From the NCBI RefSeq assembly GCF_030384665.1, contig NC_083677.1, positions 558,001 to 622,000 on the forward strand: 64,000 bases of DNA, read 5' to 3'. Shown one piece after another: positions 1-12,248 of the stretch. The translations under genes were made by a program, and so were the position numbers. The DNA comes from Lodderomyces elongisporus. Taxonomy: Eukaryota > Ascomycota > Pichiomycetes > Serinales > Debaryomycetaceae. Numbering within the stretch: position 1 is the first letter of the stretch; the number at the start of each line of letters is the position of its first letter. The notes beneath the pieces are model-generated. The model was not told the origin of the DNA. It made no database searches and saw only the letters and a list, made by a program, of their open reading frames with translations.

Positions 1-287
1 TTGACCTGGGATGGTAGTTGTAATCCTCCCGTCGTGGTTGTAGGTGTTGCAGTTGCAGTTGCTGTTGCTTCAGTGTCTTGTGCTCTTTTCTTTATTTTGT
101 TACTGCCTGAACCAACCGATGTGCTTATGATTTGTCTCAAGTCTAAGCCATCCAAGTGGAAATTGATGAGGTATGTGGATGTTAAGTAGTTTTCATTTTT
201 ATACGAACCGGTGATTGCAAAGCATGATAAGATCAAGCAGGCAACAGAGAAGAAGATGAGTATGACCCGAAAGCAAGCAAAGATCAT
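1..287 (-). CDS. SUR7/PalI-like membrane protein, N-terminal part only (runs off left edge)
   Basis: The minus strand is open from an ATG at 285-287 to the window edge, giving 95 complete codons with no stop. The protein starts MIFACFRVILIFF and has one strong hydrophobic segment at about residues 5-26. A short Gly/Ser/Tyr/Asn stretch (GSYKNENYLTSTYLINF) follows, then a soluble Thr/Ala-rich stretch. An N-terminal membrane segment followed by an exposed loop with a 'YL...TYLI' pattern is what I associate with fungal SUR7/PalI-type (claudin-like) proteins of the cell cortex. The assignment rests on that resemblance only; the diagnostic loop motif and the other membrane segments lie outside the window. 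The Ala-Thr run at about residues 73-85 is low complexity. It is partial because the window ends, not because the gene is broken. Confidence 0.6.
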   Translation of the reverse strand, partial: MIFACFRVILIFFSVACLILSCFAITGSYKNENYLTSTYLINFHLDGLDLRQIISTSVGSGSNKIKKRAQDTEATATATATPTTTTGGLQLPSQV

Positions 288-3040
288 TGTATGTGTTGGG
301 GGGGAGCTAGGGGGGAAGGTAAGTGACTAGTTCTATAGTGATTTATAGTGAAATGAAATGAAAGGTAAATAATAGATTAGTTGTCAGCGATTGATTCAAA
401 ATGACAAGGGAAGAGGATGGGGATGGGGATGGGGAGGAAAGCGGAAATGATTCTCTATTTATTTATACTCTGATCCATAGCCTCGTCAAGATGGGATTAG
501 TTGATGAGTGTATTTGTTTCTTATTATTTTTTTATAAAGGGAAGAGAGAGAGAAAGGTTATGAAACTAAAGGACGGGGGGGTGGTAATACCGTGAACAAG
601 ACAAATAGATATATACATATATATTAGGTGAGAGATAAATTTTTAAAGTTACAGTAGCAGCAAAAAAAAATGGTGTGCGTATGTGCGTTAAAGAATTATT
701 ATGAAATATTTCTGCAAATGTTTTTGATTCCTTAAGCAAAAAAAAAAAAAAGGAAAAAGAACCCTTTGTTCTGTAGTGTTTCTGCAACTATGAATTTTGG
801 TAAATGTAATAGACTCCAGTCCACAAAGGTAGTAGTAGTAGGTATGCAGAGAGGTTAGTGGATGATGACAATGATAACAATGATGATGGTGATGGTGAAA
901 GAGGGTTTATTGTACAAACAAATTGTGGAGATTTGTTACCATTAGTGCCACCAATAGTTGTATTTGTGTATGTAGCTAAGTACAAAAGTTTTGTATGGAG
1001 TATTATTTTTAGAAAAGAATGTTGTTCACACAGACCATTACACAAAATCAACTTTTTTTTTAATTTAATTTTTTTTTTTTTTTTTTTTTTTTGTATTGCT
1101 TGAAAGATCAAATCCGAGAAATAAAACCAAAAAAACTAAAGCAGGTTTACAAAGAGCAATATCTACAATAGATTATGATGATGAAAGAATAGAGACAACG
1201 TAGTTCAAAAAAAAATAGTGAATAGTGAATGGGGATGGTTGTCAATCTGAAACACTGTTCTCGTGTAGCTATGAGAAATCATTAACAAACAAAGAGTAAG
1301 AAGAATGCAAGAATCGGAGAGTGAATAAGAGGTTGTTTATTATGAGAGGGGGGAAAACGGGGGAGGAAGTAAAATATTGCTGGCTTAAATGTCTTTATGA
1401 GGAAGAGCTACCAAAAAAAAAAAGAAGAACAAAAAGAACAACAAGAAAGAAAGGAGGCTGGTTAATGTACTGCATATAGTAGAGTACTTTGTATACTTCT
1501 ATATATATATATACATACAGTGATTACATAATCATTGAGCAAAGTAAGAAAAATAAAAGGGTCAACCAGGAGAAGCTGAAGAAGCTGAAGAAGCAAGAGA
1601 GTATACCATCTACCATTCTTCAAACATTTTCTATAGCTATTGATAAAGAGCCAGGTGTAATAAACTGTTACCTTATCTAGTGTGAATTTCTTATCCACTT
1701 TATTGGTAATCTCTCAGAACATTCAACTAGACGGAAACGAAAACGGAAACGAAAACTAATCATCAAACGGTATGCAACTAAATACGCTGCATAAACACCG
1801 TTAGTACCTATGAAGGCTTAGACACCAAAGCCTATTGGTTCTTTTATTTTTCTTCTTCTTCTTCTTCTTCGTCTTCTTGACCAATTGTGACATATCTTTC
1901 GAGCCTACTAGAACCACACATAGTCTCAAAGTTCATGATGTGCCAAGTAAAAGCTCAGTCTAGTACTAGAAGAAATGTAATATTCACCAAAGAAAATAAA
2001 AGAACCAAGATAAAAAAGGAATGAATAGAAAGGGAAAAGCAAACTAGAAAAGTAAGAACGACTAGGCAAGGCAAACCTAGACAAGAAAAGGCTATTTGGT
2101 ACTTCGCCATCTTGTATTAAATTCTTTATTTTTTTTTCTTCGTCATTTACTTTTTTGCAACTGCCTCATTTTGCATTTAATAAAAGAAAAAGCATAAACA
2201 AGGGCTATGTAAATATTTCATCCTCTTATTAGCGCTATAGATCATTCATTCTCAGCTTTTTGTTAATTACATCCCCAGTATGTGTATTTACTCCTTTTTT
2301 TTTTTGTCTCTTCATCATTTGTAATCTTTGCCTACTTGTGTTTTTTTTGCATTTTGGTCTTTTTTTTCAGAATTATAATTAACTCCGGAGATAGACTCGG
2401 TTTAAACGAAAAAGTACATACATAAACGAAAACCGAGGGCTTTGGAACAAATCACATCCAAGCCACAAAATAATTGGTACCGCTTTCTTCTAGTACAACA
2501 TCTCTCCTAAATACCTGATCTTGTTGCTTTTAATATTACTATTACTATTTACTGACAAATATTATTGTCAATGTTATTCTTCTCTCCGCACCCTTCTATT
2601 CTTATACTACACCATTACTTTTGGGATTACCCATACTCTTTATCAATTGCACTAGCTGTTCACTTTTACATGCCACTTTGCTGAAAAAAATTTTTGATTC
2701 TATTCTGGATCACGAAATAAATATATATGTATTTTTTTTTTAAAAAAAAAAAAGGAACAGAAATAACTAACGGTTAAAATAACGATATGCTCAACATACT
2801 ACAAATTACAAATTACAAAATACTCTATGCCACCTTCAACAATGTACTCCAAATGCTTAATTGCTCCATACGCAACACTTTATTCTTCACTTTTTTTCAA
2901 TACTCGATGTAACCTTCCAACATCATACATTCTTGCCAGTGCCCCCCCCCCCTCCCTTCCTCTAGCCTCAGCCGCCAAAAAAAAAGAAAATAAAGAAAGA
3001 CTTCATTTTTTCTTTTTTTGGTAAGAGATACCAAAATGGC
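288..3040. other. Intergenic region, no gene seen
   Basis: This 2.75 kb spacer holds the promoter of the left-edge gene and the 3' flank of the permease. I see only simple sequence: a T run of about 20 near 1072-1092, TA-rich patches near 1500-1516, CTT repeats near 1853-1878, and an 11-base C run at 2942-2952. A duplicated CGGAAACGAAAA unit lies at about 1732-1755, and a CTCCGGAG palindrome near 2382. Short open frames here start at non-ATG codons or consist of homopolymer-driven residues. Confidence 0.7.
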
Positions 3041-4756
3041 CTAGAATATCCAGTTGGCAAGACCTTTGAACTTACTTGTCACCGCCTTATCCTCGTTCTT
3101 CTCTTTCATTGCCTTATACTCAAACTCGTGTGCTTCAATTTCATCCAACCCACTGATCAAATCGGCATCTGCAGGTCTAATAAACTTGGTTTTCTTAATC
3201 ACCTTCCACAAAATATACACTGCAAGCGAAACAAAAATCATAACATAACTAAAGAGGAAATCGTCAACCGACCAGTGACCAGGCATAAACACATGGTAGC
3301 CCAAGATTCCAATAATGCACCAATACATTACGGTGACAAAGTAAATCGAATATGGCTGGAACCATGACTTGTAAGTCAACTTATTCCGATCAATGTTCTG
3401 CGCCTTGCATGCATGGTAGAATCCAATATATGTGATACACATAAAGCCATAATTGAGCACTTGCGACCCAGTACACAAATTCACCATATAGTTCAATGCC
3501 TTGGAACTTGATGATCCCAATTGCATCAATGACAATAAGGAGAAACAAACAGATGCAAGCACACAGTAAATGGGAACTCCTTGTTTGGTACACTTTTCAA
3601 GGAATTTTGGCACAAACCCCTTTTTAGCCAAATTGTACAAACAACGAGATGAAGTGTAGGTGTATGAACAACCAGCAGAGAATGCTGATGTCAAGATGAC
3701 TGCATTAACAATGTGGGGCAATACATGGATACCCAAGTTTTCCATAGCAACCACATATGGAGAAGATGCACCATTTGAGCTTTCTGAAGTCAAGCTCAAG
3801 TATCTGGGATCATTATATGCAATCAAGATGGACACACACAATGCACTACCAACATAAAAGATAACCAAACGATACAAAACCGTTCTAAAGGCAACTGGTA
3901 GAGTATGTCTTGGGTTAATTGCTTCACCAGCAGTCATACTCAAGTATTCACTTCCAACACAAGTGAAACTCGAAGACATACGAAGACTACCCAAAAAGCC
4001 TTGGAATCTCCCCAACGCACCTGTCGTGTACATCATTCCCATGGGTCCGCCTGCGACATGCCAATTTCTAAATCCAAACGCATCGCCTTTAGGGTTACCT
4101 CCACACATGGTAACAAGGGTAAAAAACAAGAGCCCAATACACAAGATCAACTTGAACAAAGAGAACCAAAACTCACACTCCCCAAACACTTTGACTGCAT
4201 ACAAGTTTATTGCTGCGTAAATGAAAATTTGTATCGATAAGGTGATTGCTGGTGAGTAATCATCACGCCAGAAATGTATCATACCATTAACTGCAGTAAT
4301 TTCAAAGGGGATATATAAACTTTGCATCACCCAGAAATTTACTGAGGAGGCAACTTCAAATGCTGGATCAATAACTCTTCCTGCCATATCGAGAAATGGC
4401 GAGTCTGTGGGCATGTAACAAACAAGTTCTCCCATTGCCGTTGTTAAAAGCATGATAAGCGTGGTTGATAAACAATAGGATAATAGTAGACCGAGTGGAC
4501 CTCCATTAACCAAACCAGTGGTTCCAATAGTGACAAAAACACCAGTACCAATGGAACCACCTATTGCAATAAGTGAAATGTGTCTAGGAAGTAATTTTCT
4601 GTGGGTGCGGTTTTCCACCTTTGTTGATTGATCGGAATTAGATGTGGTGCTCACGCTATCAACAAATGTCTCCTTTGTGGCGGGATCGGCCCCATCTTGT
4701 ACTTCCGATTTGGTATCTTTGCTGAACGGGCGATTCAGCCCTTTACTAAACCACAT
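3041..4756 (-). CDS. Amino-acid permease (yeast YAT/APC family)
   Basis: This 571-residue protein is a plasma-membrane proton-coupled amino-acid importer of the fungal YAT group. After a hydrophilic N-terminal tail (residues 1-57) it has the family signature AIGGSIGTGVF (64-74) at the first membrane helix. About 12 hydrophobic segments follow, and the SMTAGEAINPRHTLP motif found between central helices of these permeases is present. Length matches the family (about 550-600). The start is an ATG with no closer in-frame alternative. The GNPKGDAFGFRNW loop is typical of yeast permeases, but I cannot tell which substrate class (general, basic, proline or dicarboxylic) it serves, so no symbol is given. 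The 3.3 kb upstream spacer is long, as is common for nutrient-controlled transporters in Candida, and has an AGAGCTCT palindrome at 4939-4946. Confidence 0.93.
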   Translation of the reverse strand: MWFSKGLNRPFSKDTKSEVQDGADPATKETFVDSVSTTSNSDQSTKVENRTHRKLLPRHISLIAIGGSIGTGVFVTIGTTGLVNGGPLGLLLSYCLSTTLIMLLTTAMGELVCYMPTDSPFLDMAGRVIDPAFEVASSVNFWVMQSLYIPFEITAVNGMIHFWRDDYSPAITLSIQIFIYAAINLYAVKVFGECEFWFSLFKLILCIGLLFFTLVTMCGGNPKGDAFGFRNWHVAGGPMGMMYTTGALGRFQGFLGSLRMSSSFTCVGSEYLSMTAGEAINPRHTLPVAFRTVLYRLVIFYVGSALCVSILIAYNDPRYLSLTSESSNGASSPYVVAMENLGIHVLPHIVNAVILTSAFSAGCSYTYTSSRCLYNLAKKGFVPKFLEKCTKQGVPIYCVLASVCFSLLSLMQLGSSSSKALNYMVNLCTGSQVLNYGFMCITYIGFYHACKAQNIDRNKLTYKSWFQPYSIYFVTVMYWCIIGILGYHVFMPGHWSVDDFLFSYVMIFVSLAVYILWKVIKKTKFIRPADADLISGLDEIEAHEFEYKAMKEKNEDKAVTSKFKGLANWIF

Positions 4757-7700
4757 TTTGATCTATGAATCTTTTAGTGATATGTTAAAAAGAAAAAAAA
4801 AAGGAAGAAAAAACTGAAAACTGAAAATTGAAAACTGAAAATTGCAATGATTAGGAGATGTTGTTTCCTTTTGCTTTGTTATATTCTGTTTTGATTATAT
4901 GGTTTAATGTTTATTATGCTTTGTTTTGGATAAAGATAGAGCTCTTCAACTATGTTTGATTCCTTAAGATTAGATGTATACACTATTTATGCCTTTGTTT
5001 CTTGATTTCTTAAATTTATTATTCATATTCATTTTTGAATTTCATTTTCTTAAACCAAAGGTCATCAGCGTTTGTATTTATGGTGAAATCTTTTTCCACA
5101 ATAGATAATCCGTCCATTGTTTACTACTACTCCACATGCTAGATTATGAAATCGTTCACTTGTTACCTCTACATTAAATTTTTTATCTTTGTTTTTATTT
5201 TTTTTTTATTTTTTTAATATTATTTCTTTTCTTTTGATTATTGTGATTATTGTTCATATAATGGATATGTACATTTTATATTCATCTTTTCTTTGCAAAT
5301 GTAATGTAAGAAAAAACATTGTTTTTTTCTTTTCTTTTTAATTTCTTTCACTTTTTTTTGGCAAAAAGGGTGCTACTAAGGCATCTACTGTTATAATCCT
5401 ATACCTTTTGTTTCATAACCAACTTAAACAGGAGTTGATAAATTATGTTTGCTATAGTAATTTCAATCTTGGTCATAAGCCATGGAGCGGCTATTGTTCA
5501 CTTTTCTCTATACCAACTACGCACCACACACTTACACAAACACTTTTCACCCACTCGTCCACTCTATGGATGAGCCGACTTCTTTTATGGCAAAGTCTTC
5601 TTATACAACTTATACATACATATGGGTCTATACATGTAAAGATATATACATATGTATATGTATATCTACAACACAACATTGTATTTATCTTGGGCTGGGC
5701 ATTGTTTAACCATGCATGCATTTACCGATGAGCATGGATATGGAAGTGTCTTTATCACACGACTTTTTATCTGCATAATAGCTGGAACTCAGTTGTCTTT
5801 GAGTTCAAGGTGAAACACGAAGGCATCTCCCGTACTTCCTTTTCTTTTTCCTTTTTCCTTTTTTCTTTTCTCCTCCACCTCCCTTCTACGTCGATGTCTA
5901 CTTCCAGTTCTACTGCCTTGCATCTGTTTTATTTTACCTCTTTGGGTGATGGCATATCTAGCACGTATATTCCCCATTACTTAAAAGTTGAAAAGTAATC
6001 ACCAATAATAAAGAGAAAGATAAATTGTTTTTTCCTTTTTCTTTTTTTGCTAATTAATTTCTTTTGTGGCATTATACGAAACCTTTGTCTATGACGTAAA
6101 TGTCCGAGTTACGAAGAGAAATAGTGAAAACTTTTTTCATTTCTTCTTCATCATCTTCTTCTTCCTCTATTGGCGAAACTGCTATAAAATTCTTTCTTTG
6201 AAGTTGTTCTTCAAGGTCCCTCGGAACCAAAAAATAAAACAAAAAAAAAGAAGAGAGAAAAACACAAAATGAATATGATGGCCAAGATTTCTTACGTCAT
6301 ATTCAACAGAAGAAGAATAAAAAGAAAAAAATAATACTTTTACATTTTATTTACTTTTTTTTTAATTGGAATTCTCCAATACATTGAGAGACAGGATCAG
6401 TATACCAACCAAACTTTCAATAAGTGGAACAAACACAGGAATCAAAAAAAAAAAAAAAATATACAAGCCATATTGTGTATAACGCAGCCAAGTCGGAGTT
6501 GGTGAGTTAAACTCAGCTGATGCATTTACCGAAGAGGTCATCTATGTAGTTTCTCAATTTTTTATCTCTTCTTCTTCTTCTTCTTCCTCTTTTTTTTTCA
6601 ATTTTTCTTGTTAATTGCTATTTCATTAGACACCCCAAGTTCTAATCAACCATTGGTATAAGCCTGCAGTGTTGTTGCAGATAACGTAGTAAGGCACAAG
6701 TAAACGGGATCGACAGGGACAAAAAAGAAAAGTTCAAAATGGTTGACTTCTTTGCTTGAAGTCAAAATTGATACCGCCTTTTTTTGTTCTAAACATATCC
6801 CCACTAGTTTATCTATTTGCCTAACCCCCTCCCCCTCCTTCTCCTTAACTTCTCCTTTTCTTCCTCCTATCACCAGAGCAATTTTTAATTTGACTTCTTT
6901 TCATATCTTTAAAAAGCTAATCAACTCTTATCTACACTAGTCTCTGGACCTTATCTTATCAATAATCTTTGAACCATTCTTCTCTCCAACCCCTACACTT
7001 CACTACCCCTCATCCTTCCCCCCCCCCCCCCATCCTCCTCCACACCTATACACAGCTTATCAATTAAACCAAAGAAAAAAGATAAACTTACAATCATATT
7101 GAATACCAATTTTGTAAAATGATCCGAAAACAAAACTTTAAATATCTGCATAAATTGCCCCTTATCTACTAACCATTTATTTCTTTTTCTCTTTTTCTCC
7201 TGTTTCAATGTTCTATTGTTCTTCTAATTTGAGAGATGGGCAAGTCTGGAACATTCAGATAAGATGGCCATAAAAGAATATCAAGTTTGTACACTAAGTC
7301 TCACTTGACAATAGGGTATAGTAATTTTTCTTAACTATTCAGAATTAAAAACCTAACCATATCATTTGATAAAGATCAGCTAGTTTAGTAGTAAATAGAT
7401 GAATTTGACATACTAGTAGGTTAAAGAAAAAAAAGAAAGAAAAGAAAATGAGAAAAGCAAGTTCACCTAATAGCAAGAAGAACAATGCTTCACTAGTTTC
7501 TTTTCGTTTTGGCCTATTTTGCGAATGAAGTAATCTGATCCGAGAAGTCTTTGTCCAATTGTCCAAGAAACATATTGTTACGAGCACTGACACAATGTCG
7601 CACTGACAACTACAACAACACCAACCTCTCAAATATAAAATAAAGAATAAAAAAGAAAAGAAAAAAAGAAAAAAAAGAAATTTGTCTTTGTTTGTTGCGA

Positions 7701-8096
7701 AAAAAAAAAAGAAAGAAAGAAAAACAAGGAGGAGGAGGGGAGGGGAAAACAAATCGCCGCTTTCTAAAATCTCGGTCGTATGGAGCTCTATCGCCGCTCA
7801 AAACGGCCGCCTCTTCTCAAACAGAACAAACTAACAAACAAACAATTAATTATACAACTATATGAATAAAAATAGTTACATCAATAGAGAAAAACAGAAT
7901 GGACTACAGGATTTGAAATGATTTTGTCTATATTTTTTTTTTCGTTATATTTAATTACTCTGATCCTCCTTTATATATACATATATATATATATACATAG
8001 CGAATGTACCTGATCCTGTCAGTACTAATGACTTATGCTAAACACCATCACACCTACAAACAAGTATATTAATGTTTTTTTTTATGTTGCCTCTCC
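4757..8096. other. Long intergenic region (permease promoter side)
   Basis: This 3.3 kb spacer lies between the permease start and the metallothionein stop. It is dominated by A/T and pyrimidine runs, TA-rich blocks (for example 5640-5666 and 7972-8000) and a 14-base C run at 7018-7031. The TA block at 7972-8000 lies just past the metallothionein stop and may act as a 3'-end processing element. No ATG-initiated frame with protein-like composition was found. A regulatory function for the permease is likely, but I see no specific site beyond AGAGCTCT at 4939-4946. Confidence 0.6.
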
Positions 8097-8327
8097 CTAT
8101 TTCATGTTTGTAAAATCGGTTTCGCCATCTCTGTGACCATCACACTTGGCATTAGCACCGCAGGTGCAGCTGTCCTTAGTTCTTAAACCACATGAACAAG
8201 CATCGGAAGCAGCAGGAGCAACATTCTCAACTGTAGCCTTGTCACAATTACATTTCAATGCAGGACGAGCACCACAGGAGCAAGTAGACTTTTGAGCACA
8301 CACACATTCAGAAGCTGAGCAGACCAT
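8097..8327 (-). CDS. CRD2: Cysteine-rich metallothionein-like protein (Crd2 type)
   Basis: This 76-residue protein has 12 cysteines (3, 8, 10, 16, 18, 26, 28, 44, 46, 54, 56, 62), mostly as Cys-X-Cys pairs with CSCG/CTCG repeats. That is the metal-thiolate pattern of a copper/zinc-binding metallothionein. The layout and the acidic C-terminus (GETDFTN) match my memory of Candida albicans Crd2, a copper-resistance metallothionein of the same length. Similar short Cys-rich proteins exist in many fungi with unproven roles, so copper buffering is an inference from the family. The ATG at 8325-8327 is followed by an uninterrupted frame, and no intron is needed. The upstream flank has CACGTG at 8770-8775 and TTGCAA repeats near 8729-8745. 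Confidence 0.85.
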   Translation of the reverse strand: MVCSASECVCAQKSTCSCGARPALKCNCDKATVENVAPAASDACSCGLRTKDSCTCGANAKCDGHRDGETDFTNMK

Positions 8328-9850
8328 TTTTTGTTCCTTTTGTTTATTTGTTTGTTTGTATTTATCTGTAATTCAAAATTAGTTTCTCTAGACTATTTGT
8401 ACTAGGGTTGCAAATCTTTATTTTGTATAGTTGACTGGATTTAGTTGAACTAATAAATAAAGAGGAATTGAAAGAATGCGATGGAAAACAAACAAGAAAA
8501 GAAAAATAGAAGAAGAAAAAGAAGAAGAGAAAAATACAAGAATGGAAATTTACCCTGGTTTATAAATACTTTGAAAAAGGCTTGAAGTAGATGGGTAAAA
8601 CAAGTTTCTGTATCAATACCAGTCACTAGGAAATCTCTTCATTGTGTAATGGTAATCAGCCGATTATAATAATACGCCTTGTCTTTTGTTTTCTTTTTCT
8701 GTGTTTTCTGTTCCTTCTTTTTTTTTTTTGCAATTTGCAACTTGCGGTATTTGGTCTGATTATGTAATACACGTGCAATAATTTAGCCAATGACAAGCCT
8801 TGCATTTGTCATGCTTACCTTTTTATCACTCTTGGCTTACAAATTCAAAATGTTGCCAAATCTACTCTGAAGTCGTAATCCTTTAAATTTCAAATTTTAG
8901 GAAGTGGTTGAAAAGAAGGAGGAAGGGTGAGACTATCACGACTCCTTACTCTCCCATAATGGTATAATTAAGTAAGTGATTCTTTGCTACCAATAAGGTT
9001 TGGTCATCAAAAAATTCTGTTGTTAAACTCACATTTTCTTCATCACTCCTAACTTTAAACCCGTTCTCTTCAATCACTTTCTCATCCCTGTTGAAGCTTC
9101 TGGTTGAGTCAAGAATCAATTAGTCAACAAGCTTTGTCTTTGATATCCAGTCTTTCAAATTTCTTCTTTACTCACTGCATCACATTATCATCCTGCTTTC
9201 TCCTCTTCTCCTCCCCCCTCCTCCTCGTCCCCTCCTTTTTTTCTTTGAACTGATTTACAAACAGATCCTCTAACTTCACAAATAATTGACCAAGACACAG
9301 TAATTTTTCAGCATGTAAAATATACAAGAAATTTAAAAGGAAGGCAAAATATTTTTAAAGTCTTGATACAAATCTTATTTGACATTACAAACTTCTCAAT
9401 TAGAGTTAAAAGTAAATAAAAAACAAGAAAAACAAAAACAAAAACAAAAACAAAAACAAAGACAAAGACAAAGACAAAGACAAAGACAAAGACAAAGACA
9501 AAGACAAAGACAAAGACAAAGACAAAGACAAAGACAAAGACAAAGACAAAGACAAAGACAAAGACAAAGACAAAGACAAAGACAAAGACAAAGACAAAGA
9601 CAAAGACAAAGACAAAGACAAAGACAAAGACAAAGACAAAGACAAAGACAAAGACAAAGACAAAGACAAAGACATAAAGGCAAAGCAGTTCACCTCAAAA
9701 TTTTAGATACTATTTAAATGTTTACTATTAAAAGCTAAATCATTATTCATCGCATTGCAATAAACATTTTCTTTCTTTTTTATAACATCATTTCACCCCT
9801 TTCATCCCTTTGCACTACACACAAATAAATATCCTCAAAGTTTGGCTTCA
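8328..9850. other. Intergenic region upstream of metallothionein, with satellite
   Basis: It holds the metallothionein promoter on the left and the 3' flank of ASK1 on the right. The main content is the hexanucleotide satellite at 9430-9670. CACGTG at 8770-8775 is a possible Cbf1 site. Open frames across the satellite encode only Arg-Gln, Leu-Cys or Leu-Ser dipeptides and are not genes. Confidence 0.65.
9430..9670. repeat. Hexanucleotide satellite: AAAAAC units then (GACAAA)x35
   Basis: A short run of AAAAAC units (about 9430-9460) passes directly into 35 uninterrupted GACAAA units covering 9461-9670, with no mismatch. The two units differ by one base (A to G), so the satellite probably grew from the AAAAAC seed after a single substitution. 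It lies 180 bp beyond the ASK1 stop codon and about 1.1 kb upstream of the metallothionein gene. Perfect repetition of this length suggests recent expansion and likely length variation between strains. Confidence 0.97.
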
Positions 9851-11521
9851 TCAAAGGCTGGCATAGTACTTCCACCTCTCCTTGAAAGGTCCCAATTCAT
9901 CTGTTGACCCTTCCGTAATATCCTTTAAACTTTTTAATGTATTTTCACTGGTAACATCTTCAACAGGAACAATATTGGTCTCGGTGTTACTGGTGCCTGC
10001 ACCTTGAACGTCTCTAACCTTTGATATCTCCTCCGTGTACACTTGTGAAAACGACTTGTTTTGCGTATTGCTGCTGCTGTTGTTGTTGTTATTGTTGTTG
10101 TCTTCATCAGCATTATCATCGAGATCATTAACATGCTCGTTGTCATGATGATCGGCTCCTTGTTGCTCATCTCTCATAACACGTGGTGATAGTAATGACC
10201 TGCTGTGTTCTCTATCCAAAAACACATTATCCTCATCATCATCTAGTGTTCTTCTCCTCTTTAGACTATCTCTATTGACGTCTTCGCTACTTCTTCTCTT
10301 TGATCTCCTGGCTTTACTGCTGCTGATGCTGTTACTATTACTACTGCCGCTTAGTTCAATTGTGTTCAAAGCGGGTAATGGCTCATCGCTCGAGCTGCTG
10401 GATAATAGATTGCTACCACTACTGAGTCCACTACTGGGCCCACTACCTCTACCACTTTCATGCAATTGGCTACTCGAGCCCAATTGCGGTGGCTGAAGAT
10501 CATTTTCACCCTCGTCATCGCGCGTTACTGCGTCCAAGATCGGTGTGTTGTGCAACGACCCACTTCTCGTGCCAGTGTACTTTGGTGTATTGGGGAATTT
10601 TCTCAAATGTGGCTCACCACCACCACCACCACCACCAGCATCACTACTTGGATGAGGCGAAGTGATTGTCAATCTCGATGGCTCGCTGGGTAAATCAGAC
10701 TTGAGAACCGGTGGTTCAGGAAATGTGGGAGACGAGTTAAGGATAGTTTGTAAAACTGCTGATCGACCAGATATGGGAGTCCTCAGTTTTCGTGGTGAGA
10801 TTGATACTCTTTGGTATGCATCGAGAGATTGACGAATAGTCAGAATCCGTACAGGGGAACCTTTAGCATGGTCCTCTTTTCGACGAGGCGACTGCCAACT
10901 TGAACCAAGTCGAGACGGATGTTGAAGGTTCACATTATCAGATAATTTTGGGACATCATTGTCTAAATTGAAACGTGTTCGCTGGTTCTGGTTCTGGTGG
11001 TGGTGCTGTTGTTGCAGAGACGTCAGCGTCAGCGTATGCTTTTGCGGTGTCGATGAGGTTGGCTTACGAGATGAGTCTTGTTCTGTTGACCACGTTGGCG
11101 TTTCTTCGTCCAACACACGCTTTAAATGTGCATTTCTAAGCTCTTGCGTTTCACCAATTGCTTTCAATTCGTCATGGGCTTCCTTCTGCTCCAAAGCATT
11201 GATTAAATCTGTATTTGCATTCACCTCCACGATTGGGGCTTCATACGTATCAAGGACCACATTTGCAGACAGTTCGAAAAACTTTTTCCAAAACCCTGTA
11301 CTCTGTTTAATTTTTGAGCTTTCCTTCATATATTCAGATATAGTGGGCTTAATTAAATCATTTAGGATGGCATTGGCTCGTGACAATTTCCGATCGATAT
11401 CTTGTAAAACAATGGTTGTATCCTGGTCCAATTGTTCCAATATTTCTCTGGCTTTCTGATCTTCCAGTAAGATTTTTGATGTCCTTCTAACGGACCCAGG
11501 TGCAATAGATAAACGCTTCAT
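9851..11521 (-). CDS. ASK1: DASH/Dam1 complex subunit Ask1
   Basis: This 556-residue protein is Ask1, a subunit of the DASH/Dam1 ring that couples kinetochores to spindle microtubules. The conserved Ask1 domain is at about residues 17-90: 'LEQLDQDTTIVLQDIDRKLSRANAIL' then a 'GFWKKFFELSANVVL' segment. The rest is disordered and rich in Ser, Asn, Gly and His, with several Ser/Thr-Pro sites (SPRR, SPRK, TPKY) of the kind phosphorylated by Cdk1, a known regulator of Ask1. The frame stays open 11 codons upstream only through a TTG, so the ATG at 11519-11521 is taken as the start. It is longer than S. cerevisiae Ask1 (about 290 residues) because of these tails. It shares a divergent promoter with MDM35, including an ACGCGT box at 11742-11747. 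Confidence 0.88.
   Translation of the reverse strand: MKRLSIAPGSVRRTSKILLEDQKAREILEQLDQDTTIVLQDIDRKLSRANAILNDLIKPTISEYMKESSKIKQSTGFWKKFFELSANVVLDTYEAPIVEVNANTDLINALEQKEAHDELKAIGETQELRNAHLKRVLDEETPTWSTEQDSSRKPTSSTPQKHTLTLTSLQQQHHHQNQNQRTRFNLDNDVPKLSDNVNLQHPSRLGSSWQSPRRKEDHAKGSPVRILTIRQSLDAYQRVSISPRKLRTPISGRSAVLQTILNSSPTFPEPPVLKSDLPSEPSRLTITSPHPSSDAGGGGGGGEPHLRKFPNTPKYTGTRSGSLHNTPILDAVTRDDEGENDLQPPQLGSSSQLHESGRGSGPSSGLSSGSNLLSSSSSDEPLPALNTIELSGSSNSNSISSSKARRSKRRSSEDVNRDSLKRRRTLDDDEDNVFLDREHSRSLLSPRVMRDEQQGADHHDNEHVNDLDDNADEDNNNNNNNSSSNTQNKSFSQVYTEEISKVRDVQGAGTSNTETNIVPVEDVTSENTLKSLKDITEGSTDELGPFKERWKYYASL

Positions 11522-12248
<727 letters not shown>

Noticed and set aside
3905..4240. Plus-strand open frames opposite the permease gene
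   Set aside because: Antisense shadow of a conserved coding region.
5408..5731. Plus-strand frame of 107 codons in the permease upstream region
   Set aside because: Non-ATG start, overlapping open frames on both strands, and composition following local AT/CA repeats.
9379..9717. Long open frames on both strands across the GACAAA satellite
   Set aside because: They encode only Arg-Gln, Leu-Cys or Leu-Ser dipeptides from the repeat, and the plus-strand frame begins at a non-ATG codon.
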